A stretch of 64,000 nucleotides of DNA from Mesostigma viride (taxonomy: Eukaryota > Streptophyta > Mesostigmatophyceae > Mesostigmatales > Mesostigmataceae). A model generated the notes under the pieces. The model searched no databases, was not told the origin of the DNA, and worked only from the letters and a program-made list of their open reading frames with translations. The stretch is from NCBI GenBank assembly GCA_009746045.1, contig RPFO01000059.1, positions 746,501 through 810,500 on the forward strand. Reading direction: 5' to 3'. Below, one piece after another: positions 35,104-44,417 of the stretch (position 1 is the stretch's first letter; every line of letters begins with the position of its first letter). A program made the position numbers and the translations under genes.

Positions 35104-35282
35104 GAAGTAAGTAAGTACTTAAGTTTAATTGCGCGTCACGCACATAGGTAAGTAAGTAAGTAAGTAAGTACTTGCGTGAATGCGCAAAGGCATGCCACGG
35201 AGTACTATGCTAATCTCATTAGAAAAATAATTACACAAAAGTTTAAACAAATATCGTCTGCATCATCCCCCAACCGTTAAGC
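35104..35282 (+). repeat. LINE 5'-end module preceded by a TAAG microsatellite
   Basis: Runs of AAGTAAGTAAGTA are followed by GTACTTGCGTG, GGCATGCCACGGAGTACTA, CTAATCTCATTAGAAAAATA and ATCGTCTGCATCAT. The same order, reverse-complemented, forms the start of LINE-B (12545 to about 12415), and a plus-strand copy is at 41165-41275. Here it is joined directly to an antisense ORF2 end at 35284. Confidence 0.65.
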
Positions 35283-35283
35283 A

Positions 35284-35665
35284 CTAGATGGGGATGTAAT
35301 CCTCATCCGAGCTGTCCTCTACTGTAATGGCAGACGAGGCGGTAGTGTAGCGGCTATCCTCAGGACCAATAACCTCCACCTGCGGACTTCTACCCTGGCT
35401 AGCAATGGGCCGCGGGGCCCGTGGGGAGAAAACAGGAGCATACCCCTCGGGGAGGTGCTTATCGCAGATGGCAGCCCATTTCTCCTTGTCAATCATGCGG
35501 GCGCGGAGTACGGATAGTCCCAGAAGCCCTGCATCTTCAAGCAGTTGTGTCACATAGGTCCGGGTCGCGCCGCGCCGGTGCCCGGCGCGCGCAAGTTTGC
35601 CAGTGGGTTGCGATGGGACAAGGGGACCCTGCCATAGGAGGAGGTGTCTACCTGGTTGGCCCGTC
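35284..35665 (-). pseudogene. LINE-D-type ORF2 C-terminal end
   Basis: Minus-strand frame 35553-35284 encodes GLLGLSVLRARMIDKEKWAA, an Arg/Pro-rich stretch and an acidic end, EDSSDEDYIPI, before the stop. Upstream in other frames is ANQVDT. It is the last about 110 codons of an ORF2. It abuts the TTAA target site of the piggyBac-like element at 35666. Fragments of the same end are at 2225-2470 and 5800-5910. Confidence 0.7.
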
Positions 35666-37372
35666 TTAACCCCTAAATGGTCTGGCTGCCGATTTTCCGC
35701 CTAAAACTGAGTTACAGCCGACACGTCGGCCCCTTCTCGGGGGACCAAATGCCGCGAAAACTATTGAGAATTAGGAAAAGTTTAGCTGAGAAGATCGAAA
35801 GTTTATAATTTTCCTCACAGCATGGTACTAGGGTTCGCATACTTCTGACAAAGTTATAGAGGTGTTCTGGCCGGTCAAAGTACAAGGGGTCAGGGTACTT
35901 TTTCACGTACAACGTGCATTCCGGAAAACGACGACCTGGCCATGGCGGCTTGCGCCCACGCATGGCATTTACGTTTTCGTTCGAATTTTCTGACCAAACT
36001 CAGGAAATTGATTTTTTACGTCCTAAAGATGATACAGGCCAATTTTTGGTTCGCGGGAATGCCATTTGATAGGTGTCGGCAGCGTTCTTGCTGGAAAAAA
36101 CTGCGATCAGGCCGGACGATAGAAACGTTGACAGCAATACCTTTCCGGCGTATTTTAAAGGATATATTGGTTTCTTTGTACTTTTTATGATACATAGTAG
36201 TCGTAAACGTGCAAGGGTGGCCAGAAATCGCCGAATCCAACGACCATGCTGCACAACTTTGGTGTGCCGAAATGCGCCATTTTGCGGCCACCGCCTGGGC
36301 CAAGGTAACGCCATCCATGCCTGGTAAAGCTTCAGCATCGTTTTCCTATCGATGTTTGGCGTTTATATATACGTTCTAGCTTGTGTAGCACATTCTTTTT
36401 GCATTATTCATGCTCTTTCTTGACCCTGGCCTGGCCCCTTTCTAAAACACCCTTCTTAGATGCTTCCCTCAGTCAGTTGACCTGCCACAGGGTGATGGTG
36501 AAACGTTTTAGAGGCTGTATGGGTTGGAATACCTCCATATATGTTTGTTATACATTTCCCATACACATATTGCATGAGTGTGAGGCAGTTGGCTGGTCTC
36601 TGTGGCATCATCAAGCATGCAACCGGTGAGTAGAAGCTTCCCATTGTCAGCATGTGCCACCAGGTGTGCTGGCCATCACCTGGCAAGCTATAGCAGCTTA
36701 GGCCTAGTTTATCCTTGCTAGGGCAAGCTGAAATAGGCTTAAAATCACTAGTTTGTTGGTGGCTGCCTCCTAGAATGCATGCCTTGCGTAGGGTATCCGC
36801 ACCACGTTACCTACGTGCATGGACAAGGTGGCACCTGCACATAGGTGCCATGTAAGGGCAGTGTGATGATGCAGTTATGTTTCCCCATCATTGTGGAAGG
36901 GAAATGTATTGTGTGGCATGGTTGGGGGCCATATTAGTAGGTATTAGTAGGTAGTATGCCCACTCCTACCCCCTTGGTTGCTTTTTACCAAGGGTACCCC
37001 TATGGGCTGTACTGGGTGTAACTGCTGGTATACCCACCCAAATGATGACCCCAATGGCTCAAACTGTTCAGCAACTAATTGTTTATCATCCCTGAAGTGG
37101 TAGGTGCCTAGCTCTTACAACATAATTCAAAATGCACATTCTACCAAAAATGAAAACGCTCGTCTTGACCCCCCTGACTTTGAAGGCAGTTATACATGGC
37201 CTACCCTGCATATATGTAAGGTTGTGATATACCAACCCGAAGGGCAACTCATGGACATGCTTGGCCCCCAAGGACAGCCATTGGATATGGGTGGGTTGGA
37301 TGGCATCTGGTTTGCAAAATTGTGAAGTTACAGCCGATGCATCGGCAGTATTTCTGCCCATTTAGGGGTTAA
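35666..37372. mobile_element. piggyBac-like non-autonomous DNA transposon with TTAA target duplication
   Basis: The element (35670-37368, 1699 bp) is bounded by TTAA on both sides (35666-35669 and 37369-37372) and by an 11-bp perfect terminal inverted repeat, CCCCTAAATGG. A second conserved block, CTGCCGAT, follows inside each end, and near each end there is a GTTACAGCCGA sequence leading into a palindrome (GCCGACACGTCGGC left, GCCGATGCATCGGC right). TTAA duplications and CCC-starting inverted repeats are hallmarks of the piggyBac superfamily. No transposase motif is seen inside; open stretches are short and unrecognised. It would be mobilised in trans. Confidence 0.8.
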
Positions 37373-37420
37373 GCCCCCCGGCAGGGCCCACATCGGTATT
37401 CACCTGGTCTGTGCGGGCAA

Positions 37421-40400
37421 GATGGCCGGCAAAGAGGAGGCGGCGGTGTCGGATGGTATGGGTAACAAGGGGGAGCTCGCAGTAGAGCTCGGCCCGGGTG
37501 CGGCGTTCTTGGTAGCGGACGCCGAGGATATGACGGAGCATTCGAGTGACGGTGCCGTCAAGCTGCTGGCTCAGCGCCTGGTCCAGGGTCCACGCCTCGC
37601 AGCCATAAAGGAGGATGCTGAGGACAAGGGCCTTGAACAGAATGCGCTTGCGTCGCTCACTCAGGTAGCGACAGGTCCAGAACCTGTCGAGGCGGCGGAG
37701 GGCCGCCCAGGCCTGGCCAATGCGGGTGTTGATGTCGTCGGCCGTGGAGGGAAGCTAGCCAGCTGCCAAGGAGCTTGAAGCGAGTCGCCGGGGGGACGGG
37801 GCTGCCGTCTAGCAAGAGGAGGGTGGGTGGGGCTATCCCAGCAGGGAAGCCGATGGCCATGACCTCCGTTTTCTTGCTGATCATAAGCCCCACCGCCCGC
37901 GCTTCCAGTGATAAGCTGTCTAGCCACAGTTGGGCTGACTCTGGGGTTTCCACGAGTGTCGTGTCATCAGCGTAGATCAGATCGCTCAGGCGGTAGGGTG
38001 GGTCAACCCCGCCGTAGCTGGCGTACTCCGTGACCTCGATCCCCGGCGGGCGCCCCTCCACCCGGGCGAAGCGGACTTGTGCACGCCGCATAATATAGTC
38101 CACCATAATGATGAATAGATATGGGGAGAGCACACAGCCCTGCCACACCCCGGTGTGCAGGGGAAACGCCGGAGTGACGCCGTCGGCGGTACGGACCTGG
38201 GCTTGGGACCCTTCATAGAACTGGCGGATGATCTCAACGATGTACGATGGGACACGGAACAGGTGAAGGACCACCCACAGGGCGTCCCATATAACCGTAT
38301 CGAATGCCTTGGTGTAATCCACGAAGATCAATAGCAATGGCAAGAGGCCGGGGGCCAGGCGGCCCACTTCCTCGATCAGGCGGCGCGCGGTAATAGTGAC
38401 CATAACACAATTGCGACCAACACGGAAGCCCATCTGGGACTCACCTAGGTGGGGATCGAGGCTGGCGCGCATGCGGTTCAGCAGGAGACGCATGAAGACT
38501 TTCAGCACGCAGCTTTGGAGGCATACGCCGCGGTAGTTGCCGGTATCCGCGGCGGACCCTTGCCCTTGTACAGCATGACCCGACAGCGGTCTTCCAATAC
38601 GTCGGCGGGGGGAGGCCATCTCGTAGAATCCGGTTGCAAACACCCCGGAGGAAAGGCTCAAGCTCAGGCATCTTAACCACCTCCGGGAAATATTGTCCAC
38701 TCCCATGGCAGCATCATTGCGGAGGGTGGAGATGGCAGCAGCCCATTCCTGGGGAGTCCACTCGTCGTGGGGGCCGTCCACCAAGGGGCCGGAGAGCGGT
38801 GGGACCAGGTAGTCCGTCTCGCTGGTGGGCGCCTGCGGGGGCTCAATGGGGCCGCCTCGGCTGGCCGCAGGGCGTGCAGCTGCAGCGGGGTCAAGCGGGG
38901 GGGCGGGCCAGGGGCCCCTGATAGTTTGGCCTGGGAGCTGAACCAAATCTCAAGGCGTTCACTGGGGGTGCCTGGGATGTCAGCCCGTTGCGTTTCCCGG
39001 CGTCCGGTGAGACGGTCGAGAGAGCGCCAGGCCGCCTTGTGCTGGTTGGCGGCCGTGTGGCGATTGATTTCGGCGGCAAGTGTCTCCACCTCCTCCGCAT
39101 GTGCGGCAGTATATGCTTGAGTAAGCCGTTCCTGGTACGGGTACAGGTCCTCCCCGCGGCGGCGGGCCTGCGCTAGCGCCAGCCGGGCGGCAACCACCCG
39201 GGCGTCGCGCAGGTAGAGCGGGGCTGGTCGGGCGCGGGGTTGCTCGGGGAGAAGCTTAGAGCCAAGCTCCACCGATCGCATGAACAGTTCGTAGGGTGGC
39301 GTGAGATCTACACCGCGATCTGCGTCCAGGTACATCAAAGGTTGCGCGTCCACGAAGGCAGACCTGATTGCATCGCGGCGTATCTCATCCGCTGACCACT
39401 TCTCCCTGCGCCCACGGACGGGGCGTAAGCAGGTCCAGTCAGGGCGGGGCCGGGGGCGGCGGCGCGCAGGGGCCTGAAGACGTAGGCGCAAGGTTGCGGT
39501 GACCATGCGATGATCCGATGCGACACTGGGGGTGGTCAGCGTACGGGCATCGATGACGGAAGAGCGCCAGCACTTGCGCACAAGTATGTAGTCCAAGCAT
39601 ACACATCGCCGCCGAGGGAGCATCGAGCCAGCCGCCCTGCGCATGGGGCCCACAAAGGTCACTAGTGCATCAGGCGGTTTAGCAAACAGCGTATTGGCAG
39701 CAGTCAAGTCCCCCTCAGTGAGCAGTTGCTCAAGTAGGGGGGTGTTGGCATTGCTATCGGTTAGGCGCGGCGCATACATGCAGCCCCCGCGGCCCACGGG
39801 CAGGGTCGCGTTGGCATCCACCAAGATGGCAACGATGTATTGACGTGGGATCTGTTTCTCTATGTCGAGCAACTGGTTGAAGAACGCTACGCGGTCCTCG
39901 GCCGGGTGCCCAGCATGTGGGGCATATCCGACAAATACCGAGAGCATGATGGGGGTCCGTCCTTCAAGGGAGCGGAAAGTGCACTGAAGGATCCGATTCG
40001 AGCAAAGTTTGTGGTCCACGAGCTGGGCGGCAGCGGTGGGGGAGCACAGCAGGCCCACTCCTCCCTGACCCGGTGCACTGATGCGCCGGGCCGCACAGCA
40101 GTTGCCATTGTAGTGCGAGGGTGACACGCTGAACGGGGCCCTCAAAGGAGCGTCGGTGCTCTTGGACCCCAAGCACATCAATGCCATATAGGCGGCAGTA
40201 GTGGACAAGCTCGTTGGCCCGCGGGGGGGCATCTCCCCCGGGCAGGGTGCGGACATTGTATAGGTTGCGATGCGCAGCAAGTGGTGCCGGCGTTGGCCCA
40301 GCAGGGGGCGCCGGGGACCCGCGGTGTCGGCAGGGGGTTGGGGGGAGGCTGGCGGGGACGTGTGTGCGGCGTGAGATAACATATAGTACTTTTCAACGCG

Positions 40401-40601
40401 CATAGGGCACCCTCCAGGCGGGCGGCGCGACTTGCTCGCCTGGTCTTGGGGTCAAAGAACATTTGCAGCATACCGTTGGGAGTGCCGGGTTGCGAAAGCC
40501 AGCAGGCGCTCCTTGTTGCGAAGTTGGCGATGAAGGTCGCGGCTTTGACTCCTCCGTTGCGTCGTCCGTGAGATTGGACTATCCAAGACACGCTCGGCCA
40601 T
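37421..40601 (-). pseudogene. LINE-D ORF2: AP-type endonuclease plus reverse transcriptase, frameshifted
   Basis: Open stretches 40403-38673 and 38946-37657 carry the protein in two main frames. The endonuclease part has VFVGYAPHAGHPAEDR, ILVDANATLPVGRGG, RCVCLDYILVRK and ASDHRMVTATLRLRL. RT follows with FVDYTKAFDTVIW (block A), GVWQGCVLSPYLF and IYADDTT (near 37975). Downstream the HLARTDQVNT segment near 37400 is the C-terminal motif seen in all LINE copies here. At least two frameshifts, near 38690 and 37760, break the frame, and the N-terminal about 70 codons are in a further frame. Catalytic residues are otherwise intact. Confidence 0.88.
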
Positions 40602-40676
40602 CGGACGACGGGTGTGGGGGGTGGGTTCTAGCTAACCCCACGGTAGCTGCTCGCGGTGTGAGGGGGCGGGGAGGGC

Positions 40677-41170
40677 CTACTCCCTACCCCCCCGCGCGTC
40701 TCCCCTCGGCGTGGTAACCTCCCGTGAGGTAACCTCCATGTGCCATGCGTCGTCCTTCCACCGCAGCCGCACCTTCTTCGTGCCGTCAGCGAGGGCCTCC
40801 TTCGCGTCCTCTTGTGCCAGCCGGTCCTTGCGGGCGCGAAGCTGCGCCGGGGTCAGATCGTCATCGAGACTCCAACCCAAGCCTCGTGGTAGCTTGGTGC
40901 GGTGTTGGAGAATATAGTGCTTGCCGATGGGGCGCGTAAGCACGAGCGCCACCGGCGCATCGATCCGCGCGCCCCGGTAGGCGGCGGACGGTGTCAATTG
41001 TGACACTGTCCTCTAGGCGGAAGTTGGTGATGAGTTCCTTCTCCACCTTGAGGCGGAGGCTCAGCCCCGTCTCCCGGGTGAGGGCCGCCACATTACGAAT
41101 AATTATGGTGCGGCCGCGCCGCTCTTTGTTGTCCCGGTCGGCGAAGGTCCTAGAGACCGCCTGAGCAGTA
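40677..41170 (-). pseudogene. LINE-D ORF1 C-terminal half
   Basis: Minus-strand frames encode DRDNKERRGRTIIIRNVAAL, SLRLKVEKELITNFRLEDSV, then in another frame APVALVLTRPIGKHYILQHR and LGWSLDDDLTPAQLRARKDR, ending in VTTPRGDARGGRE. The SLDDDLTPAQ segment recurs in the ORF1 fragments at 4.8 and 5.2 kb. The N-terminal half is missing where the sequence meets the inverted LINE 5'-end module at about 41165. Confidence 0.75.
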
Positions 41171-41345
41171 CGCACATAGGCATGCCACGGAGTACTAGTT
41201 ATGCTGATCTCATTCGAAAAATATAATTTCACAAAAACATAAAAATACCATCTGCATCATGCCCCAGCCATATCTGCTACCATGGTCCGGATTTTCCTGA
41301 TTTCTGGCCTGCGCTGCACGGTTGTCTACTTGATAAAGTACTAGA
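41165..41345 (+). repeat. LINE 5'-end module, plus-oriented, abutting LINE-D head-on
   Basis: GGCATGCCACGGAGTACTA is followed by GCTGATCTCATTCGAAAAAT, CATCTGCATCATGCCCCAGC and, after a copy of the TTTCTGGCCTGCGCTG motif, ACTAGATGGGGAT. The order parallels 35150-35295. It lies in opposite orientation to the adjoining LINE-D. Confidence 0.6.
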
Positions 41346-42039
41346 TGGGGATATACTCCCGAAGACTTAAAAATGTGAAATAAGCGTCTCTGATGATATT
41401 TAATTGACGCTTATAATAGGGAATACAGACATAGGGGCAGCCGATCCGATGATAATAATACGGCATTAAAAGTTGGATTAAAGCTGCCGCGTGCATGGCA
41501 GCTTGCCACATACACGCATGTCTTGCTCCGGCCTCTGCTCGATCGATCTGATCCTATACATGCACTAGCTAATCTCCCCGTGGGGACATTAGTGTATACA
41601 TCTATAGGATTGAGCGCAGTTGATATCGATCCTCAGATTGATGCATGCATGCCGGTACAGTGGCAGGGCTAATCGCCAGCCAGGTAGAGTCTAGTAGATA
41701 CAATTTATATGCCGGTTGATCGGCGCGATCGTAGTACTCACTGGATTAGTTAATCAAATAATTTACATGTTACTGCGTCACCTGAGCATAAGTCCTTAGT
41801 GGGATGGGAATGGGATGGAATGAATTATGCTAGCTATCTAGTTTCTAGTCACAGCCTGGTTTGTGGGCACCACGGCCCGAATCGCTGTGAATGCCAAACT
41901 GGGGGGCTGGGTCACACACGGAGCCCCCAGCCCCCCACTGCTTTGGGGGTGGTCAGTGGTGGGCTCCTTCATCACTACCTGCCACCTATCCTTGCGAGCA
42001 CCTATCCTTGCTAGTTTGCGTGAGGCTCGAGGCCTCACT
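41346..42039. other. No gene recognised
   Basis: About 690 bp without a supported gene. It includes AT-rich stretches, several ATGCATGC/GATCGATC palindromic words and no coding pattern. Confidence 0.4.
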
Positions 42040-42180
42040 CGAGGCCCATATATATTTTAGACTAGCTGTGGAAGTACATGTACATATTGACGTCTTGGGG
42101 AGACGTCCCCACTATATCTTAAACTGGGGAATTCAGTCCTCCGTGGTCCCCCAGCGGGGACACGAGACTTAATATTTAAT
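42040..42180 (+). mobile_element. Element C 3'-end module, plus orientation
   Basis: TTTTAGACTAGCTGTGGA, a hairpin GACGTCTTGGGGAGACGTC, CACTATATCTTAAACTGGGG, then the GTCCCC-CAGC-GGGGAC stem-loop, CACGAGAC and a TTAATATTTAATTAAT tail. It matches the minus-oriented module at 12715-12850. Confidence 0.7.
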
Positions 42181-42590
42181 TAATCCTAAAGCGCGAGCTG
42201 CTGATCTGCCCTCCATATTGTACTGCAGACAAACCATGCAAGAGGCTGCCCGCGGGCGTGAGCCCGGCCGTCGAGCATGCCCATGTCCATGCCTAGCCTG
42301 TCACGGAAATTCCACGGATCAAAGCGGCCCGGCCGCGCGCGGCCTGTGCACATGCGCAGTAATTATAATTGACACGTAACAGAGGTACGTGATCGAGAAT
42401 AATTAAGTCTGCAGTACAGTCGACTGCATGCATGGGGCATGCCATGCGAGGACAAAACGCCTGGACTGTGCGGGCTTCAGGTGCCAGCTAGTCTATATCT
42501 GATGCGTCTACCTGATCTGTGCGGGCCAGGTGCCCGGCTATAGGCCCAGGCGCCTGACATTGGGAAAACGTAAACATAACAGTATATATA
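42181..42590. other. No gene recognised; short LINE C-terminal scrap
   Basis: Around 42500-42540 the minus strand reads GHLARTDQVD-like codons, a small scrap of a LINE ORF2 C terminus. The rest shows no gene. Confidence 0.4.
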
Positions 42591-42680
42591 TTATTCTGAT
42601 TTGGCACGCCGCAAAGGTGAAAACCATTTGCGTTCAGTGCCGGTCCGCGGAAAACGCGGAAAACGCGATCTGCAAATGAA

Positions 42681-42738
42681 TCCGACCGGAATCGAACTGG
42701 GGACCTCTCGCACCAACTTTCGCTGACTATAGGACGGA
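42681..42738 (-). other. tRNA-like segment, copy 1
   Basis: On the minus strand, 58 nt from TCCGTCC to GGTCGGA form an acceptor-like stem with one mismatch. Inside are a B-box-like AGTTCGATTCC and an A-box-like TAGTCAGCGAAAG. The stretch GGTGCGAGAGGTCCC resembles the anticodon-stem 3' side and variable loop of eukaryotic tRNA-Pro. The segment is too short for a full tRNA (about 72 nt), with the 5' half abnormal, so it is a pseudo-tRNA or SINE head, not a working tRNA gene. Confidence 0.55.
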
Positions 42739-43092
42739 CGTCTCCGGATCCAAGGGCATGCATCGCCAACTTACACCTACAGTCATCCGCAAAAGTTCTC
42801 CTTTCCGGGGAGTGATGCAAGCCTTTCGGATTTGGTACTAGATAAATCATTCGAGATCTGTGTGTGTAGGAGTACTACACACGTGTCTAGCTGCACGCGA
42901 GACTTGTTCAGTCTCGCAACGTGAGACGGGCTGAACACGGCTGGAACCTTCTTTATTAGAAGGGGGCGTAGCCGGTACTATCAAAATCAGCCAAGCGTAT
43001 ATTCTGATTTGCATGGCACGCCGCAAAGGTGAAAACCATTTGCGTTCAGTGCCGGTCCGCGGAAAACGCGGAAAACGCGATCTGCAAATGAA

Positions 43093-43150
43093 TCCGACCG
43101 GAATCGAACTGGGGACCTCTCGCACCAACTTTCGCTGACTATAGGACGGA
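43093..43150 (-). other. tRNA-like segment, copy 2
   Basis: Identical in sequence and position to the segment in the first 408-412-bp unit, including the B-box-like AGTTCGATTCC and the one acceptor-stem mismatch. Confidence 0.55.
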
Positions 43151-43445
43151 CGTCTCCGGATCCTAGGGCATGCATCGCCAACTTACACCTACAGTCATCC
43201 GCAAAAGTTCTCCTTTCCGGGGAGTGATGCAAGCCTTTCGGATTTGGTACTAGATAAATCATTCGAGATCTGTGTGTGTAGGAGTACTACACACGTGTCT
43301 GCACGCGAGACTTGTTCAGTCTCGCAACGTGAGACGGGCTGAACACGGCTGGAACCTTCTTTATTAGAAGGGGGCGTAGCCGGTACTATCAAAATCAGCC
43401 AAGCGTATATTCTGATTAGTATATATAGTATATTATATTTACTTC

Positions 43446-44197
43446 TTGCGCGCCCTCCCCATGAACCCTCTAGCTAGTCACGCTGGTTCCGGCCCTTTAC
43501 GCCATCGCCATTCGCCACCAGCTGTTTGCCCCACAGCTAGCCTCTCATCACGGCGGCGGGGGCGGCCTGCGGCAGCTGCGAGCTTGCTCTCGATACTACT
43601 GGTCGACGCACTACATTGCGAGCATGGGTGGCCAGCAGACACAGAACTGGTTCCTCTATATTATCCGTACCGCTCTTCGATCCGGGTGGTGTGTGCCTTG
43701 CTTCGGTCGGTCTTTCCCTGGGCACTCCACCATCAAGTGTGAGGACGCGGATGGGGCCACCCTCTATTCCCCCAACCACCTGCCCGACATTACCGTGCTG
43801 GACTAAGTACGATGGGCAGGGTTGCCACCTGCGCTCATTGATGTCTCTGTGGCTCGGCCGCTTTCGGGTCGCCACATCCTCCGGGGGGCTGTTAATGCCG
43901 GCGCTGCTGCTGCTGCTGTGGCCGAGCTAGCGCGACAAGTTTGCCTCCTATGGCAATGTGGGGCCCCACCGGGTCATCCCCTTTGTCCTTGAGGAGTTCG
44001 ATCGGGGCCATGGGCCCCAAGATGGCGTTGTTTTTTTCACGAGTGCTGGGCACCAGCGGCGGGAGGACCGCCTCGACCTCGAGGGTCAGACTACCCCGTG
44101 GTCTGCCCGGACATGGTCCTCGTATTGGCGGCAGCGTCTGTCCCTTGCCCTCACTTGCACGGTGGCTGATGTGCTATTATTAAGTTGTTTGTTCTGA
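43446..44197 (+). pseudogene. Retroelement pol-like C-terminal fragment
   Basis: Frame-shifting plus-strand stretches encode KCEDADGATLYSPNHLPDIT then LIDVSVARPLSGRHILRGAV, VGPHRVIPFVLEEFD and SSYWRQRLSLALTCTVADVL, ending at a stop at 44195-44197. The PDIT...LIDVSV spacing resembles the PD-(D/E)xK nuclease signature of restriction-like-endonuclease retrotransposons, and this C-terminal module recurs in retroelements of green algae as I remember them. Stops and frameshifts make it a pseudogene. Assignment to a retroelement is fairly likely; the nuclease reading is tentative. Confidence 0.5.
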
Positions 44198-44417
44198 CAG
44201 ATAATGGTAATCAATTTAAACACCGAAAAAGGGCTTTTCTGTTTTATTACACATGTGAGCTTCGATACCTAACTATACATGTCTTTCACCGACCCTTTCC
44301 AACTAGCCATTAATTGATAATAGAACTAATTAATTAAGAATTAATTAACAGCCATTCTTGCTCTCAACTTACAGCGGCTGCATACTGTACCTTGTCATCT
44401 ACCAAGTGAAGTAGATA

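Larger units (their letters stand above)
37373..41170 (-). mobile_element. LINE-D, non-LTR retrotransposon with ORF1 end and ORF2
   Basis: On the minus strand this holds a 5'-truncated ORF1 (about 41170-40677), a C-rich spacer and ORF2 with endonuclease and RT (about 40600-37421). Its 3' side breaks off at the TTAA site of the piggyBac-like element; the ORF2 C-terminal end is found beyond that element at 35284-35665. It is the same general design as LINE-B but clearly a different family at protein level. Confidence 0.85.
42592..43420 (-). repeat. Tandem pair of a 408-412-bp unit with tRNA-like segment and hairpins
   Basis: Two direct copies, about 42592-43010 and 43003-43420, are nearly identical; the offset is 412 bp at the left and 408 bp at the right because of a 4-bp AGCT difference and a 4-bp insertion. 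Both are bordered by TATATTCTGATT (three copies in all). Each unit has GGTTTTCACCTTTGCGGCG, a duplicated GGAAAACGC, a tRNA-like segment, and two 8-bp-stem hairpins: GTGTGTAG-GAGTA-CTACACAC and GCGAGACT-TGTTC-AGTCTCGC. No coding capacity is credible. It may be a tRNA-derived SINE in tandem. Confidence 0.85.

Noticed and set aside
34910-35143. Short frames downstream of the invertase as small genes
   Set aside because: They run into the TAAG repeat and show no family features.
42681-43150. Functional tRNA genes
   Set aside because: The segments are only 58 nt, have no proper anticodon arm, and the acceptor stem has a mismatch; they are part of a longer duplicated repeat.
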